Assembly (NCBI RefSeq): GCF_004005495.1
Contig: NZ_RZYA01000004.1
Span: forward strand, 391,721-455,720
DNA: 64,000 nt
Direction: 5' to 3'
Source: Streptomyces antnestii
Lineage (GTDB): Bacteria; Actinomycetota; Actinomycetes; Streptomycetales; Streptomycetaceae
The notes beneath the pieces are model-generated. The model saw only the letters and a program-made list of their open reading frames with translations. It was not told where the DNA came from and ran no database searches. How positions within the stretch are numbered: position 1 is the first letter of the stretch; every line of letters starts with the position of its first letter. Below, piece after piece: positions 26,364-34,681 of this stretch. The position numbers and the translations under genes are program-made.

Positions 26364-27530
26364 ATGCGTACCGTCCTCGTCACCGGACCCGGCGGCTCCG
26401 GCCGGACCACCGTCGCTGCGGCCACGGCCCTCACCGCCGCCCGCCGCGGAGCCCGCACCCTGGTGCTCTCGGCGGACCCCACGGACACCCTCGGCGCCGC
26501 CCTCGCCACCCCTACGAGCGCGGCGCCGACGACCGTCGAACCCGGTCTCACCGCGATACGTCTCGACCCGGCCGACCGCTTCCGCGAGGACCTCGCCGAT
26601 CTCCAGGACAGGGCCGCGTCCGCCCTCGACCTGCTCGGCGCCACCCGCCTCGACGCCGAGGAGCTCACCCCGCTGCCCGGCAGCCACGAACTCGCCCTGC
26701 TCCGCGCCCTGCGCGACAGCGCGCACGGCCCGTACGACCTCGTCGTCGTCGACCTGCCGCCGGCCCCGCAGGCCCTCGCCCTGCTCGCGCTCCCGGAACA
26801 GCTGCGCCGCTACCTGCGCCGCCTGCTGCCCCCGGAACGGCAGGCCGCCCGCGCCCTGCGCCCCCTCCTCGGCCGCCTCGCAGGCGTCCCCATGCCCGCC
26901 GAGTGGCTGTACGAGACCGCGGCCCGCTGGGACGCCGAACTCGCCGCCGTCCAGGCCGTCATCGAGGACGAGCACACGACCGTACGCCTCGTCGCCGAGC
27001 CCACCCCGGCCGCCGCCGACACCCTGCGCGTCACCGCCACCGGCTTCGCCCTGCACGGCCTGCGCGCCGACGCGCTGCTCGTCTCCCGCATGCTCCCCGA
27101 CGGCTCCACCGACCCCTGGCTGACCGAAGCCGCCGCCCGTCAGCGCAAGGTCGTGGCCGCCTGGCAGGGCATGTACGACGTGTGTGAACTGCCGCATCTG
27201 GGCCGGGACCCGCGCGGCGCCGACGACCTCATGGCCCTCGGCACGCCGCCGCACGTCGAGACGCCGCCCGCCGCCGACTGGCCCGTCGAGGACCGCATCG
27301 CGGACGACGGCGTCCTCGTGTGGCAGCTGCCGCTGCCCGGCGCCGTCCGCGAGGACCTCGGACTCGTCCGGCGCGGCGACGAACTCGTCGTCACCGCCGG
27401 GCCGCTGCGCCGGATCGTCGCCCTGCCGTCCGCGCTGCGCCGCTGCACCGTCGCCGGCGCCGGACTCAGCGGCGGCGTGCTGCGCGTCAGGTTCACGCCC
27501 GACCCCGATCTGTGGCCGCGGGAACGGTGA
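26364..27530 (+). CDS. ArsA-like P-loop ATPase
   Basis: 388 residues. The N terminus, MRTVLVTGPGGSGRTTVAAATAL, is a deviant-Walker P-loop of the ArsA/MinD class but with Arg where the invariant Lys sits (GSGRTT). Further marks are VLSADPTDTLGAAL, YDLVVVDLPPAPQALALL and a C-terminal small beta domain ending in LRVRFTPDPDLW. No metal-binding Cys triad of arsenite pumps is seen, so arsenite transport is unlikely; membrane-protein targeting or another role is possible. TAGCCT ends 8 bases before the ATG, suggesting a leaderless mRNA. The repeat tract lies directly upstream. Confidence 0.85.
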   Translation: MRTVLVTGPGGSGRTTVAAATALTAARRGARTLVLSADPTDTLGAALATPTSAAPTTVEPGLTAIRLDPADRFREDLADLQDRAASALDLLGATRLDAEELTPLPGSHELALLRALRDSAHGPYDLVVVDLPPAPQALALLALPEQLRRYLRRLLPPERQAARALRPLLGRLAGVPMPAEWLYETAARWDAELAAVQAVIEDEHTTVRLVAEPTPAAADTLRVTATGFALHGLRADALLVSRMLPDGSTDPWLTEAAARQRKVVAAWQGMYDVCELPHLGRDPRGADDLMALGTPPHVETPPAADWPVEDRIADDGVLVWQLPLPGAVREDLGLVRRGDELVVTAGPLRRIVALPSALRRCTVAGAGLSGGVLRVRFTPDPDLWPRER

Positions 27531-27624
27531 ACGGGCCACCGCCGTTCGGGTAACGTCGAAGGTGAGCACACCCCCACCGGAAGCACACCCCACCGGAAGC
27601 ACCCCCTCGCAGGAGTCAGCCGCC

Positions 27625-28152
27625 ATGAGCGACGCCACCGAGCACCCCGCACCCGAGGCCGACGCCGACGCCTGGGAGCAGGCGTGTGCCGAGGACCTCG
27701 CAAAGGAGAAGGCCCGCCGCCGCACGCAGTACGGGCCACCGCCCGGCTCGGCCGCCGAGGAGCTGCGCAAGCTCGTCGACGCCGTCGCCGACAAGCTCTC
27801 CGGCCTGCAGTCGCCCCTGTTCGGCGCGGTAGCCCAGGGCACCGCCCAGCAGGTCGTCAGCCAGGTCGTCAAACAGGCGAAGGCAGCCGTCGAGCCGGTC
27901 GTCGAGCGCAACCCCGAGGTCTTCGACCACCTCGCGGCCGCGGGCACCGAACTGCTCGCCGCCTACCGCTCCGCGGTCGAGCGCCAGGAACAGCGCTGGA
28001 CCCAGCGTTCGAGCGGCGGCGGCAGCGGTGGCCAGAGCGGTGGCCAGGACACCCGGGACGCCAAGGACACCCGGCCCGCGCAGGACGGCCGCGACCCCCG
28101 CGACGAGGGCCCGGACGACCCTTCAAAAGGTGAACACATCGACCTCGACTGA
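27625..28152 (+). CDS. Conserved protein encoded before glucokinase (SCO2127-like)
   Basis: 175 residues, acidic, soluble. The N terminus is Asp/Glu/Ala-rich, the middle is helical (EELRKLVDAVADKLSGLQ...), and the C terminus is a Gly/Gln/Asp-rich disordered tail from about residue 130. I believe this is the DUF5304 family, which includes S. coelicolor SCO2127, a gene next to glkA reported to influence glucose catabolite control. It lies 54 bases upstream of glkA in the same direction, so the two may be co-expressed. No catalytic motif is seen. Confidence 0.82.
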   Translation: MSDATEHPAPEADADAWEQACAEDLAKEKARRRTQYGPPPGSAAEELRKLVDAVADKLSGLQSPLFGAVAQGTAQQVVSQVVKQAKAAVEPVVERNPEVFDHLAAAGTELLAAYRSAVERQEQRWTQRSSGGGSGGQSGGQDTRDAKDTRPAQDGRDPRDEGPDDPSKGEHIDLD

Positions 28153-28206
28153 GGGCCCGCTCGGGTACGGTGGGCCTTAGCGGGGCTCGACCGAACTGAG
28201 GGATTC

Positions 28207-29160
28207 ATGGGACTCACCATCGGCGTCGACATCGGCGGCACCAAGATCGCGGCCGGCGTGGTCGACGAGGAAGGCAACATCCTCTCGACGTTCAAGGTGC
28301 CGACTCCCACCACGCCCGAGGCCATCGTGGACGCGATCGCCTCGGCCGTCGAGGGCGCACGGGCAGGACACGAGATCGTCGGCGTGGGCATCGGCGCCGC
28401 CGGATACGTCAACCGCCAGCGCTCCACGGTCTACTTCGCCCCCAACATCGACTGGCGCCAGGAACCGCTGAAGGACGAGGTCGAGAAGCGCGTCGGCCTC
28501 CCCGTCGTCGTGGAGAACGACGCGAACGCGGCCGCCTGGGGCGAGTACAAGTTCGGCGCGGGCAAGGGCCACCGCAACGTCATCTGCATCACGCTCGGCA
28601 CCGGCCTCGGCGGCGGCATCATCATCGGCAACAAGCTGCGCCGCGGCCACTTCGGCGTGGCCGCCGAGTTCGGCCACATCCGCATGGTCCCGGACGGCCT
28701 CCTGTGCGGCTGCGGCAGCCAGGGCTGCTGGGAGCAGTACGCCTCCGGCCGCGCCCTCGTCCGCTACGCCAAGCAGCGCGCCAACGCGACCCCGGAGAAC
28801 GCCGAGTTCCTGCTCTCCCTGGGCGACGGCACCCCGGACGGCATCGAGGGCAAGCACATCTCCATGGCCGCCCGCCAGGGTGACCCCGTGGCCGTCGACT
28901 CGTACCGCGAGCTGGCCCGCTGGGCCGGCGCCGGGCTCGCCGACCTGGCCTCGCTGTTCGACCCGTCCGCGTTCATCGTCGGCGGCGGCCTCTCGGACGA
29001 GGGCGAGCTCGTCCTAGACCCGATCCGCAAGTCCTACAAGCGCTGGCTCGTCGGCGGGAACTGGCGCCCCGTGGCCGACGTGATCGTCGCCCAGCTCGGC
29101 AACAAGGCGGGCCTGGTCGGCGCCGCGGACCTGGCCCGGGAGCCCGACCCGATCATGTGA
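28207..29160 (+). CDS. glkA: ROK-family glucokinase
   Basis: ATP-dependent glucokinase of 317 residues and, in Streptomyces, a central component of carbon catabolite repression. The phosphate-binding DIGGTK is at residues 8-13, catalytic Asp105 is in ENDANAAA, the sugar/zinc motif EFGH is at 154-157, and the ROK cysteine cluster CGCGSQGCWE runs from 167. No DNA-binding domain is present, so it is a kinase rather than a ROK repressor. The ATG is preceded by gagggattc. A strong terminator follows. Confidence 0.96.
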   Translation: MGLTIGVDIGGTKIAAGVVDEEGNILSTFKVPTPTTPEAIVDAIASAVEGARAGHEIVGVGIGAAGYVNRQRSTVYFAPNIDWRQEPLKDEVEKRVGLPVVVENDANAAAWGEYKFGAGKGHRNVICITLGTGLGGGIIIGNKLRRGHFGVAAEFGHIRMVPDGLLCGCGSQGCWEQYASGRALVRYAKQRANATPENAEFLLSLGDGTPDGIEGKHISMAARQGDPVAVDSYRELARWAGAGLADLASLFDPSAFIVGGGLSDEGELVLDPIRKSYKRWLVGGNWRPVADVIVAQLGNKAGLVGAADLAREPDPIM

Positions 29161-29206
29161 CGCACCACGTGAGGCGTCATGTGACGCACCGCGTGACGCA
29201 CGCGCC

Positions 29207-29244
29207 GGACGCCCGCCGTTTCCCCGGAGAAACGGCGGGCGTCC
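29207..29244 (+). terminator. Intrinsic terminator after glkA
   Basis: 15-bp perfect stem, ggacgcccgccgttt with aaacggcgggcgtcc, 8-nt loop. Before it, gacgcac-type short repeats occupy 29159-29205. Confidence 0.75.
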
Positions 29245-29261
29245 GGCGTATCTTGATCGTC

Positions 29262-30023
29262 ATGGTCACCGGATCACTCCCCAACTCCCGCACCGAATCC
29301 GACGGTTCGGCCGTCGTCCGGGTACTCAGCTACAACATCCGCTCGATGCGCGACGACACCGGCGCGCTCGCCCGCGTCATCGCCGCCTGCGCCCCCGACC
29401 TCGTCCTGGTCCAGGAGGCGCCCCGCTTCTTCCGCTGGCGCAAGAAGCTCGCCCGGCTCGCGGCCGCCTCGGACCTGGTGATCCTCTCGGGCGGCGGCAC
29501 CGCGGCCGGCCCCGCCCTGCTGTGCTCCCTGCGCGCCACCGTCGAGCGCACCGAGGACGTCCTGCTGCCGCTCACGCCCGGGCTGCACCGGCGCGGCTTC
29601 TCGACCGCCGTCGTCCGCTTCGGCGGCGCCAGGGTCGGCGTACTGAGCTGCCATCTGAGCCTGCAGAAGGACGAGCGGTACGCGCAGGGCGGGATGCTCC
29701 TCGACCGGCTCGCCGCGCTCGGCGCCCCGCACGCCATCGCGGGCGGCGACCTCAACGAACGCCCCGGTGGCCGCACGTTCAAGCTCCTCGCCACCGCCCT
29801 TCAGGACGCCTGGGCGACTAAGCCGTGGGGCGGCGAGCACACCTCGACACCGGCCGACCCCCGTCAGCGCATCGACGCGATCCTCGCCACCCCGGGCATC
29901 GAGGTACTCGGCTGCGGCGTCCCGGTGGACCTGCCCGGCGTGAGCGAGGACGACCTGAGGGCGGCCACGGACCACCTGCCGGTCCTGGCCGCCCTCAGAA
30001 TCCCGGCGAACGAGAGGCCCTAG
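29262..30023 (+). CDS. Endonuclease/exonuclease/phosphatase family protein
   Basis: 253 residues of the EEP fold (DNase I-like). Metal and catalytic blocks are LSYNIRSM, LVLVQEAPRF, GGDLNERPGG and ATDHLPVLAAL with the terminal Asp-His pair. It may cleave nucleic acids or act as a phosphatase on lipids or nucleotides; sequence alone does not decide. TATCTT ends 7 bases before the ATG, suggesting a leaderless mRNA. Its stop codon overlaps the stop of a tiny antisense ORF. Confidence 0.88.
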   Translation: MVTGSLPNSRTESDGSAVVRVLSYNIRSMRDDTGALARVIAACAPDLVLVQEAPRFFRWRKKLARLAAASDLVILSGGGTAAGPALLCSLRATVERTEDVLLPLTPGLHRRGFSTAVVRFGGARVGVLSCHLSLQKDERYAQGGMLLDRLAALGAPHAIAGGDLNERPGGRTFKLLATALQDAWATKPWGGEHTSTPADPRQRIDAILATPGIEVLGCGVPVDLPGVSEDDLRAATDHLPVLAALRIPANERP

Positions 30024-30094
30024 AGGCGCTGCTTCGCCTTGTCGCTGCCTTCCCGCATCTCCGCGATGAGGGGGACGCCGGGTACGACGGTCAT
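30020..30094 (-). CDS. Candidate 24-residue small protein
   Basis: ATG at 30094 is preceded by an excellent gaaaggagccgc site. The ORF reads MTVVPGVPLIAEM..., then a charged Lys/Arg/Glu stretch ending in KAKQRL and a TAG that overlaps the stop codon of the convergent EEP gene. It is hydrophobic then charged, and has no motif I recognise. The strong ribosome-binding site makes it more credible than a random short ORF. Confidence 0.45.
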   Translation of the reverse strand: MTVVPGVPLIAEMREGSDKAKQRL

Positions 30095-30192
30095 CGCGGC
30101 TCCTTTCGTTCGTCCGAACGCCTCGAAGGCCTGGGCTGGTTCGCTGCCGAAGCCCCGGTGGAGGAGTCCCCCCGGCAGCCCCGGCACCCTTG

Positions 30193-30256
30193 CTTCGCCC
30201 GACGGCCGGATCGAGTTCCCTGCACTTCGCCGGACGGCCGGATCGGGTTCCCTACT
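30193..30256. repeat. 32-bp direct repeat, two copies
   Basis: Copies beginning cttcgcccgacggccggatc (30193) and cttcgccggacggccggatc (30225) differ at about five positions. They lie in the gap between the small ORF and the acidic membrane protein gene. Confidence 0.7.
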
Positions 30257-30260
30257 CGTA

Positions 30261-30293
30261 CGGGCCCGCCCGGATCTCTCCGGACGGGCCCGT
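30261..30293. terminator. Terminator-like hairpin
   Basis: Thirteen-base arms starting cgggcccg, with one internal mismatch, around a short loop; it lies 24 bases beyond the stop of the minus-strand acidic membrane protein gene. Confidence 0.5.
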
Positions 30294-30316
30294 GTCCCCG
30301 GGGGTGGCGGCAGGGG

Positions 30317-30991
30317 TCAGACGACCGCGCCGCGCCCCGGGTCGTCGTCGTCCTCGTCGCCCTTCATGCGCCCCACGAGCGTGCCGAAGCCGCCGAGGAA
30401 GCCGCCGACGCAGACCGTCGTGAGCCACCACGTCATCTGCCAGCCGAGCAGCACCGCGAGCAGCATCAGGACCGGGCCGCCGAGCACGCCGAGCCAGGCG
30501 AACTTCGCGGTGACGTCCGCCTCGGGCAGCGGCGGCGGCTCCGGGGGCACGAAGTGGTCCTCGTCGTCCCCGTCGTCGTCGGCATCGCCGTCCTCGTCGG
30601 ACGGCTCGGCCGGGCTGTAGTCGCGGGGGCCGCCGACGCCGGGCGCGAAGGAGACGGAGGAGCCCAGGGCCGACGCGGACCTGTCGGTCCGGCCAAGGTC
30701 CTCTTCGGTCTCGTCGCTCTCCGGTTCGGGCAGGGCCAGGTCCTCGATCGACCGGAACGGCCTGGCGCCCGGCGGGTCCGGGGGCTCCTCGCCGTATCCC
30801 GCGACGATGGCGGCCCAGGCGGCGTCCTCGTCCACGGGCGGGCCGCCGGCCTCGGCGTCCGCGGCGGGCGGTTCCTCGCCGGGCGGCGCGGCGCCGGGCA
30901 GCGCCGTGCCCGACGCGGCCGTCTCGGCGGACGTGTCCTCCGGGTCGCGGCTCTCGTCGCTGCCCGGCTCACGTCGGTCCTGCTCAGCCAC
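30317..30991 (-). CDS. Acidic membrane protein, unknown function
   Basis: 224 residues from a GTG at 30991. The first 150 residues are Asp/Glu/Pro/Gly-rich and probably disordered; two membrane helices follow (FAWLGVLGGPVLMLLAVLLGWQ and LTTVCVGGFLGGFGTLVG), then a short acidic tail. The start overlaps the end of the alpha/beta hydrolase gene by eight bases, so the two are probably translated from one message. I do not recognise a function. Confidence 0.78.
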   Translation of the reverse strand: MAEQDRREPGSDESRDPEDTSAETAASGTALPGAAPPGEEPPAADAEAGGPPVDEDAAWAAIVAGYGEEPPDPPGARPFRSIEDLALPEPESDETEEDLGRTDRSASALGSSVSFAPGVGGPRDYSPAEPSDEDGDADDDGDDEDHFVPPEPPPLPEADVTAKFAWLGVLGGPVLMLLAVLLGWQMTWWLTTVCVGGFLGGFGTLVGRMKGDEDDDDPGRGAVV

Positions 30992-31763
30992 CGGTGGCCG
31001 TCCCTTCCTTACCGACACTGGGGGCGAGCCGGCCGATGAACGCGTAGCTCTCGTCGAAGATCCGGTCCGCGTCATGGTCCAACGTCGCGACGTGGTAGCT
31101 CTGTTCCAGCAGGATCTCCGTGACGTCCGTGGACGAGACGCGGGACAGGACGCGCGCCGAGTCGGCGGGCGGCACCACATGGTCCTGCGTGCTGTGCAGG
31201 ACCACCAACGGCTGGGTCACCTGCGGCAGTTCACCGTCGACCATGCGGAAGAAGTTCCGCAGGGAGTGCGCGGCGTGCAGCGGCACCCGGTCGTACCCGA
31301 TCTCCGACGAGCCCTCCTTCGCGATGTCGCTGGCGATCCCCTTCGTGGAGGGGACGAGGTGCCGGGCCACGGGCAGGGCGCGCGCGGCGAGGCCGTGCAC
31401 CTTGTTCCCCGGGTTCACCAGGACCAGGCCCGCCACGTCGTCCCCGTGCCTGGCGGCGAGCCGCAGTGCGAGGGCGGCGCCCATCGACAGACCGAACACG
31501 AAGACCTGCGCGCACCGTTCGAGCAGCTCGCGCAGGGCGCGGTCCACCTCCGCGTACCAGTCCTGCCAGCCCGTGACCTGCATGTCCTCCCAGCGCGTGC
31601 CGTGGCCGGGGAGCAGGGGGAGCGAGACGGTCAGGCCGCGCTCGGCGAGATACTCCGCCCAGGGGCGCATCGACTGCGGGGAACCGGTGAAACCGTGACA
31701 GAGGAGGACGCCGACCTCTCCGCCCTCATGGCGGTACGGCTCGGCTCCAGGAATGACCGGCAC
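30984..31763 (-). CDS. Alpha/beta hydrolase (monoacylglycerol lipase/carboxylesterase-like)
   Basis: 259-residue serine hydrolase. GVLLCHGFTGSPQSM supplies the oxyanion region, FGLSMGAAL the nucleophile elbow, and QDHVVPP and YHVATLDHD the acid and His. It has no signal peptide. The closest named families are thermostable carboxylesterase Est30 and monoacylglycerol lipase; the substrate is unknown. It is divergent from the PlsC acyltransferase with 150 bases between, so a role in lipid turnover fits. Confidence 0.88.
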   Translation of the reverse strand: MPVIPGAEPYRHEGGEVGVLLCHGFTGSPQSMRPWAEYLAERGLTVSLPLLPGHGTRWEDMQVTGWQDWYAEVDRALRELLERCAQVFVFGLSMGAALALRLAARHGDDVAGLVLVNPGNKVHGLAARALPVARHLVPSTKGIASDIAKEGSSEIGYDRVPLHAAHSLRNFFRMVDGELPQVTQPLVVLHSTQDHVVPPADSARVLSRVSSTDVTEILLEQSYHVATLDHDADRIFDESYAFIGRLAPSVGKEGTATGG

Positions 31764-31913
31764 CTTCGGTCTCCTGTTCGTGAGAGGGGGACTGCCCGGG
31801 ACTGCGAGGCGTACTTCACCGTACGCGACCGCGCTGACACCGACCAGGGTCGTCGGGCCTCGGAGCTGCGGCGCGGGTTAAGGTCTGATCCACAGACAAG
31901 GGAAGGCAGTGGG

Positions 31914-32636
31914 TTGATCTACGGCGCAATGAAGGTGGCCATCGGAGGGCCGCTGAAGCTCGGCTTCAGGCCCTGGGTGGAGGGCCTCGAGAACATTCCC
32001 GCCGAGGGCCCCGCCATCCTGGCCAGCAACCATCTGTCCTTCTCCGACTCGTTCTTCCTGCCGGCGGTGCTCGACCGCAAGGTCACCTTCATCGCGAAGG
32101 CCGAGTACTTCACGACACCCGGAGTGAAGGGCAAGCTCACGGCCGCCTTCTTCAAGGGCGTCGGCCAGCTCCCGGTGGACCGCTCCGGTTCGCGCGGCGC
32201 CGGTGAGGCCGCCGTCAAGAGCGGCATCGACGTCGTCGAGCGCGGCGAGCTCTTCGGCATCTACCCCGAGGGCACCCGCTCGCCCGACGGCCGCCTGTAC
32301 CGCGGCAAGCCCGGCGGCCTCGCGCGCGTGGCGCTCGCCACCGGCGCCCCCGTCATCCCCGTCGCGATGATCGACACGGAGAAGATCCAGCCGCCCGGCA
32401 AGGTCCTGCCCAAGCTGATGCGCCCCGGCATCCGCATCGGCAAGCCCCTCGACTTCACCCGCTACCAGGGCATGGAGCACGACCGTTTCGTGCTGCGGGC
32501 CGTGACGGACGAGGTCATGTACGAAATCATGAAGCTCTCCGGCCAGGAGTACGTCGACATGTACGCGACCGCCGCCAAGCGGCAGATCGCGGACGCGGCG
32601 AAGGCCGAGGCCAAGGCCAAGGGCGCCAAGGAGTAG
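31914..32636 (+). CDS. 1-acyl-sn-glycerol-3-phosphate acyltransferase (PlsC family)
   Basis: 240 residues. Acyltransferase motifs are SNHLSFSDSFFL (NHxxxxD), KGVGQLPVDR, FGIYPEGTRSPDG and a following VIPVAMID. It acylates a lysophospholipid at the membrane. The TTG start at 31914 follows gggaagg with about 7 bases spacing; ATG 31929 is an alternative that shortens it by five residues. The C-terminal tail is Ala/Lys-rich. A TAAGGT -10 candidate lies at 31879-31884. The mycobacterial counterpart by position would be Rv2182c (from memory). Confidence 0.92.
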   Translation: MIYGAMKVAIGGPLKLGFRPWVEGLENIPAEGPAILASNHLSFSDSFFLPAVLDRKVTFIAKAEYFTTPGVKGKLTAAFFKGVGQLPVDRSGSRGAGEAAVKSGIDVVERGELFGIYPEGTRSPDGRLYRGKPGGLARVALATGAPVIPVAMIDTEKIQPPGKVLPKLMRPGIRIGKPLDFTRYQGMEHDRFVLRAVTDEVMYEIMKLSGQEYVDMYATAAKRQIADAAKAEAKAKGAKE

Positions 32637-32662
32637 CGGCGGTCCGTAGGGGGGTGGGGGGC

Positions 32663-33904
32663 ATGGCCAGGCGCGAGCGCGTGATGAGGATGTCCGTCGA
32701 GCAGCCGCTGTGGCGCGCGCTGACGGCATACCGCCTGCTGACGATGCTGTACGCGATCGGCCTCTACGTCTCCGCGTACGAGGAGTTCGTGCGTCCCTGG
32801 TTGGCGAACGGCTACTTCGCGGTGCTCGTCGTGTGGACGCTGGCCACCCTGCCGAGGGTCGCGAACGCCGCGAGCTGTACCAAGCGCTTCCTCACCGCCG
32901 ACCTGACCGTCGCGCTCGCCGGGATCCTGCTCACCCCGGTCGCCGTCTCGCACAGCCGGATCATCGAGGGCGGCCCGACGCTGCCGTCGATATGGACGGC
33001 GGGCGCCGTCCTCGCGTACGCGATCAAGGGCGGCTGGCGCTGGGCGGCGTTCGCCTCGCTGCTCGTCGGCGTCGCGAACGTGGTGCAGCGCGGCGCCTTC
33101 AGCCGCGACACCCTCCACAACGTCCTCCTCGTCTGCATCGCGTCGATCGCCATCGGCTACGTCGTCGAGGTGGCCCGCGCGTCCGAGCGGACCCTCGCCC
33201 GGGCCCTGGAGATCGAGGCCGCCACCCGCGAGCGCGAACGCCTCGCCCGCGACATCCACGACGGTGTGCTCCAGGTCCTGGCCATGGTGCAGCGCCGCGG
33301 CACCGCCGTGGGCGGCGAGGCCGCCGAGCTCGGCCGCCTCGCCGGCGAGCAGGAGGTCGCCCTTCGGACCCTGGTCGCCGGCGGGCTCGTGCCCACGTCA
33401 CGCGCCTCCGAGGACGCCTCGCAGGGCGCCCTTGTACGGGCCGTGGAGGTGCCGGACGAGGACCAGGGCGAGACGCGCGGCACGGCGGCGCCCTGCGATC
33501 TGCGGTCGCTGCTCGCGTCGCACGCCGGGGCGCGGGTGAGCCTCGCCGAACCGGGCGCCCCCGTCCTCCTCGCCCCGGTCGCGGCGAAGGAACTGGCCGC
33601 CGCCGTGAGCGCCGCCCTGGACAATGTGCGCCGGCACGCCGGGGAGGACGCGCGGGCCTGGATCCTCGTCGAGGACGAGCCGGACGCGGTGATCGTGACG
33701 GTGCGGGACGACGGTCCCGGCATCCCCGAGGGGCGGCTGGCGCAGGCCGAGGGGGAGGGGCGGCTCGGTGTCGCCCTGTCGATCCGGGGCCGGCTGCGCG
33801 ACATCGGCGGCACGGCCGAGCTGGTGTCGGTGCCGGGACAGGGCACCGAGGTCGAACTGACAGTTCCGAAGGTTTCACGGGGGAAGGCGGGATCGGGAAG
33901 ATGA
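32663..33904 (+). CDS. macS: MacS-like sensor histidine kinase
   Basis: 413-residue membrane kinase of the NarL-partner type. The N-terminal region (about 15-180) holds five or six hydrophobic segments and resembles the DUF5931 sensor domain. The phospho-accepting His lies in RDIHDGVLQVL (about residue 199). The ATP-binding domain is recognised by NVRRHAG and DDGPGIPEG, ending in GTEVELTVP. Other in-frame starts are GTG 32654 and ATG 32690. The stop overlaps the response regulator start (ATGA). I identify it with the S. coelicolor MacS/MacR pair (SCO2121/SCO2120) by position and type. Confidence 0.88.
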   Translation: MARRERVMRMSVEQPLWRALTAYRLLTMLYAIGLYVSAYEEFVRPWLANGYFAVLVVWTLATLPRVANAASCTKRFLTADLTVALAGILLTPVAVSHSRIIEGGPTLPSIWTAGAVLAYAIKGGWRWAAFASLLVGVANVVQRGAFSRDTLHNVLLVCIASIAIGYVVEVARASERTLARALEIEAATRERERLARDIHDGVLQVLAMVQRRGTAVGGEAAELGRLAGEQEVALRTLVAGGLVPTSRASEDASQGALVRAVEVPDEDQGETRGTAAPCDLRSLLASHAGARVSLAEPGAPVLLAPVAAKELAAAVSAALDNVRRHAGEDARAWILVEDEPDAVIVTVRDDGPGIPEGRLAQAEGEGRLGVALSIRGRLRDIGGTAELVSVPGQGTEVELTVPKVSRGKAGSGR

Positions 33905-34593
33905 CCGGGCAGCAGGAGCGGGACGGCGCGGGCGCGATCAGGGTCATGGTGGTCGACGACCACCCGATGTGGCGCGACGCCGTCGCCAGGGATCTCACCG
34001 AGGCCGGCTTCGACGTGGTCGCCACCGCGGGCGACGGCGAGCAGGCGGTGCGCCGGGCCGGCGCCGCCGCACCCGACGTCCTCGTACTCGACCTGAACCT
34101 GCCGGAGAAGCCGGGCGTCCAGGTCTGCAAGGAACTCGTCGGCGCCGACCCTGCCCTGCGCGTCCTCGTCCTGTCCGCGAGCGGGGAGCACGCCGACGTC
34201 CTGGAGGCCGTGAAGTCCGGCGCCACCGGCTATCTGCTCAAGTCGGCGTCCACCGAGGAGCTGACGGACGCGGTACGCCGTACGGCGGCCGGCGACCCCG
34301 TCTTCACCCCGGGGCTCGCGGGCCTCGTCCTCGGCGAGTACCGGCGCCTCGCCTCCGAGCCGGCGCCCCCGACCGGCGGCGGCGAGCCCAAGGCCCCGCA
34401 GCTCACTGAGCGCGAGACCGAGGTCCTGCGCCTGGTCGCCAAGGGCCTGAGCTACAAGCAGATCGCCGAGCGCCTCGTCATCTCGCACCGCACCGTGCAG
34501 AACCACGTACAGAACACCCTGGGCAAGCTCCAGCTGCACAACCGCGTGGAGCTCGTCCGGTACGCCATCGAACGCGGCCTCGACGACGCGTAA
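33901..34593 (+). CDS. macR: MacR-like response regulator (NarL/LuxR type)
   Basis: 230 residues. The receiver domain (about 13-130) has the acidic pair in VVDDHPMWR, the phospho-acceptor Asp in VLVLDLNLPEKPG (about 63-65), LVLSAS and LLKSAS. The C-terminal LuxR-type helix-turn-helix is at about 165-225 (LTERETEVLRLVAKGLSYKQIAERL). It is translationally coupled to the kinase gene. In S. coelicolor MacR is reported to bind a TGAGTAC-N2-GTACTCA palindrome; a near match occurs in this window at 54605. Confidence 0.9.
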   Translation: MTGQQERDGAGAIRVMVVDDHPMWRDAVARDLTEAGFDVVATAGDGEQAVRRAGAAAPDVLVLDLNLPEKPGVQVCKELVGADPALRVLVLSASGEHADVLEAVKSGATGYLLKSASTEELTDAVRRTAAGDPVFTPGLAGLVLGEYRRLASEPAPPTGGGEPKAPQLTERETEVLRLVAKGLSYKQIAERLVISHRTVQNHVQNTLGKLQLHNRVELVRYAIERGLDDA

Positions 34594-34615
34594 TTCACCC
34601 TTCCCCTCACGCCAA

Positions 34616-34631
34616 AGTGACGTGGGTCACT
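34616..34631. promoter_or_regulatory. Crp-like operator upstream of pfkA
   Basis: AGTGAC-GTGG-GTCACT is a perfect inverted repeat, and its core GTGACGTGGGTCAC fits the GTG-N6-GNCAC pattern I recall for Streptomyces Crp. It lies 51 bases before the pfkA ATG, next to a TAGCGT -10 candidate at 34634-34639. Confidence 0.5.
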
Positions 34632-34681
34632 ACTAGCGTGGCCCTGGTCAGCTCACAGCACCGCGGCGAAGGGATATTTCC

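Noticed and set aside
26364..27530. Arsenite efflux ATPase
   Set aside because: No metal-binding Cys, no arsB or arsR neighbour, and an altered Walker A.
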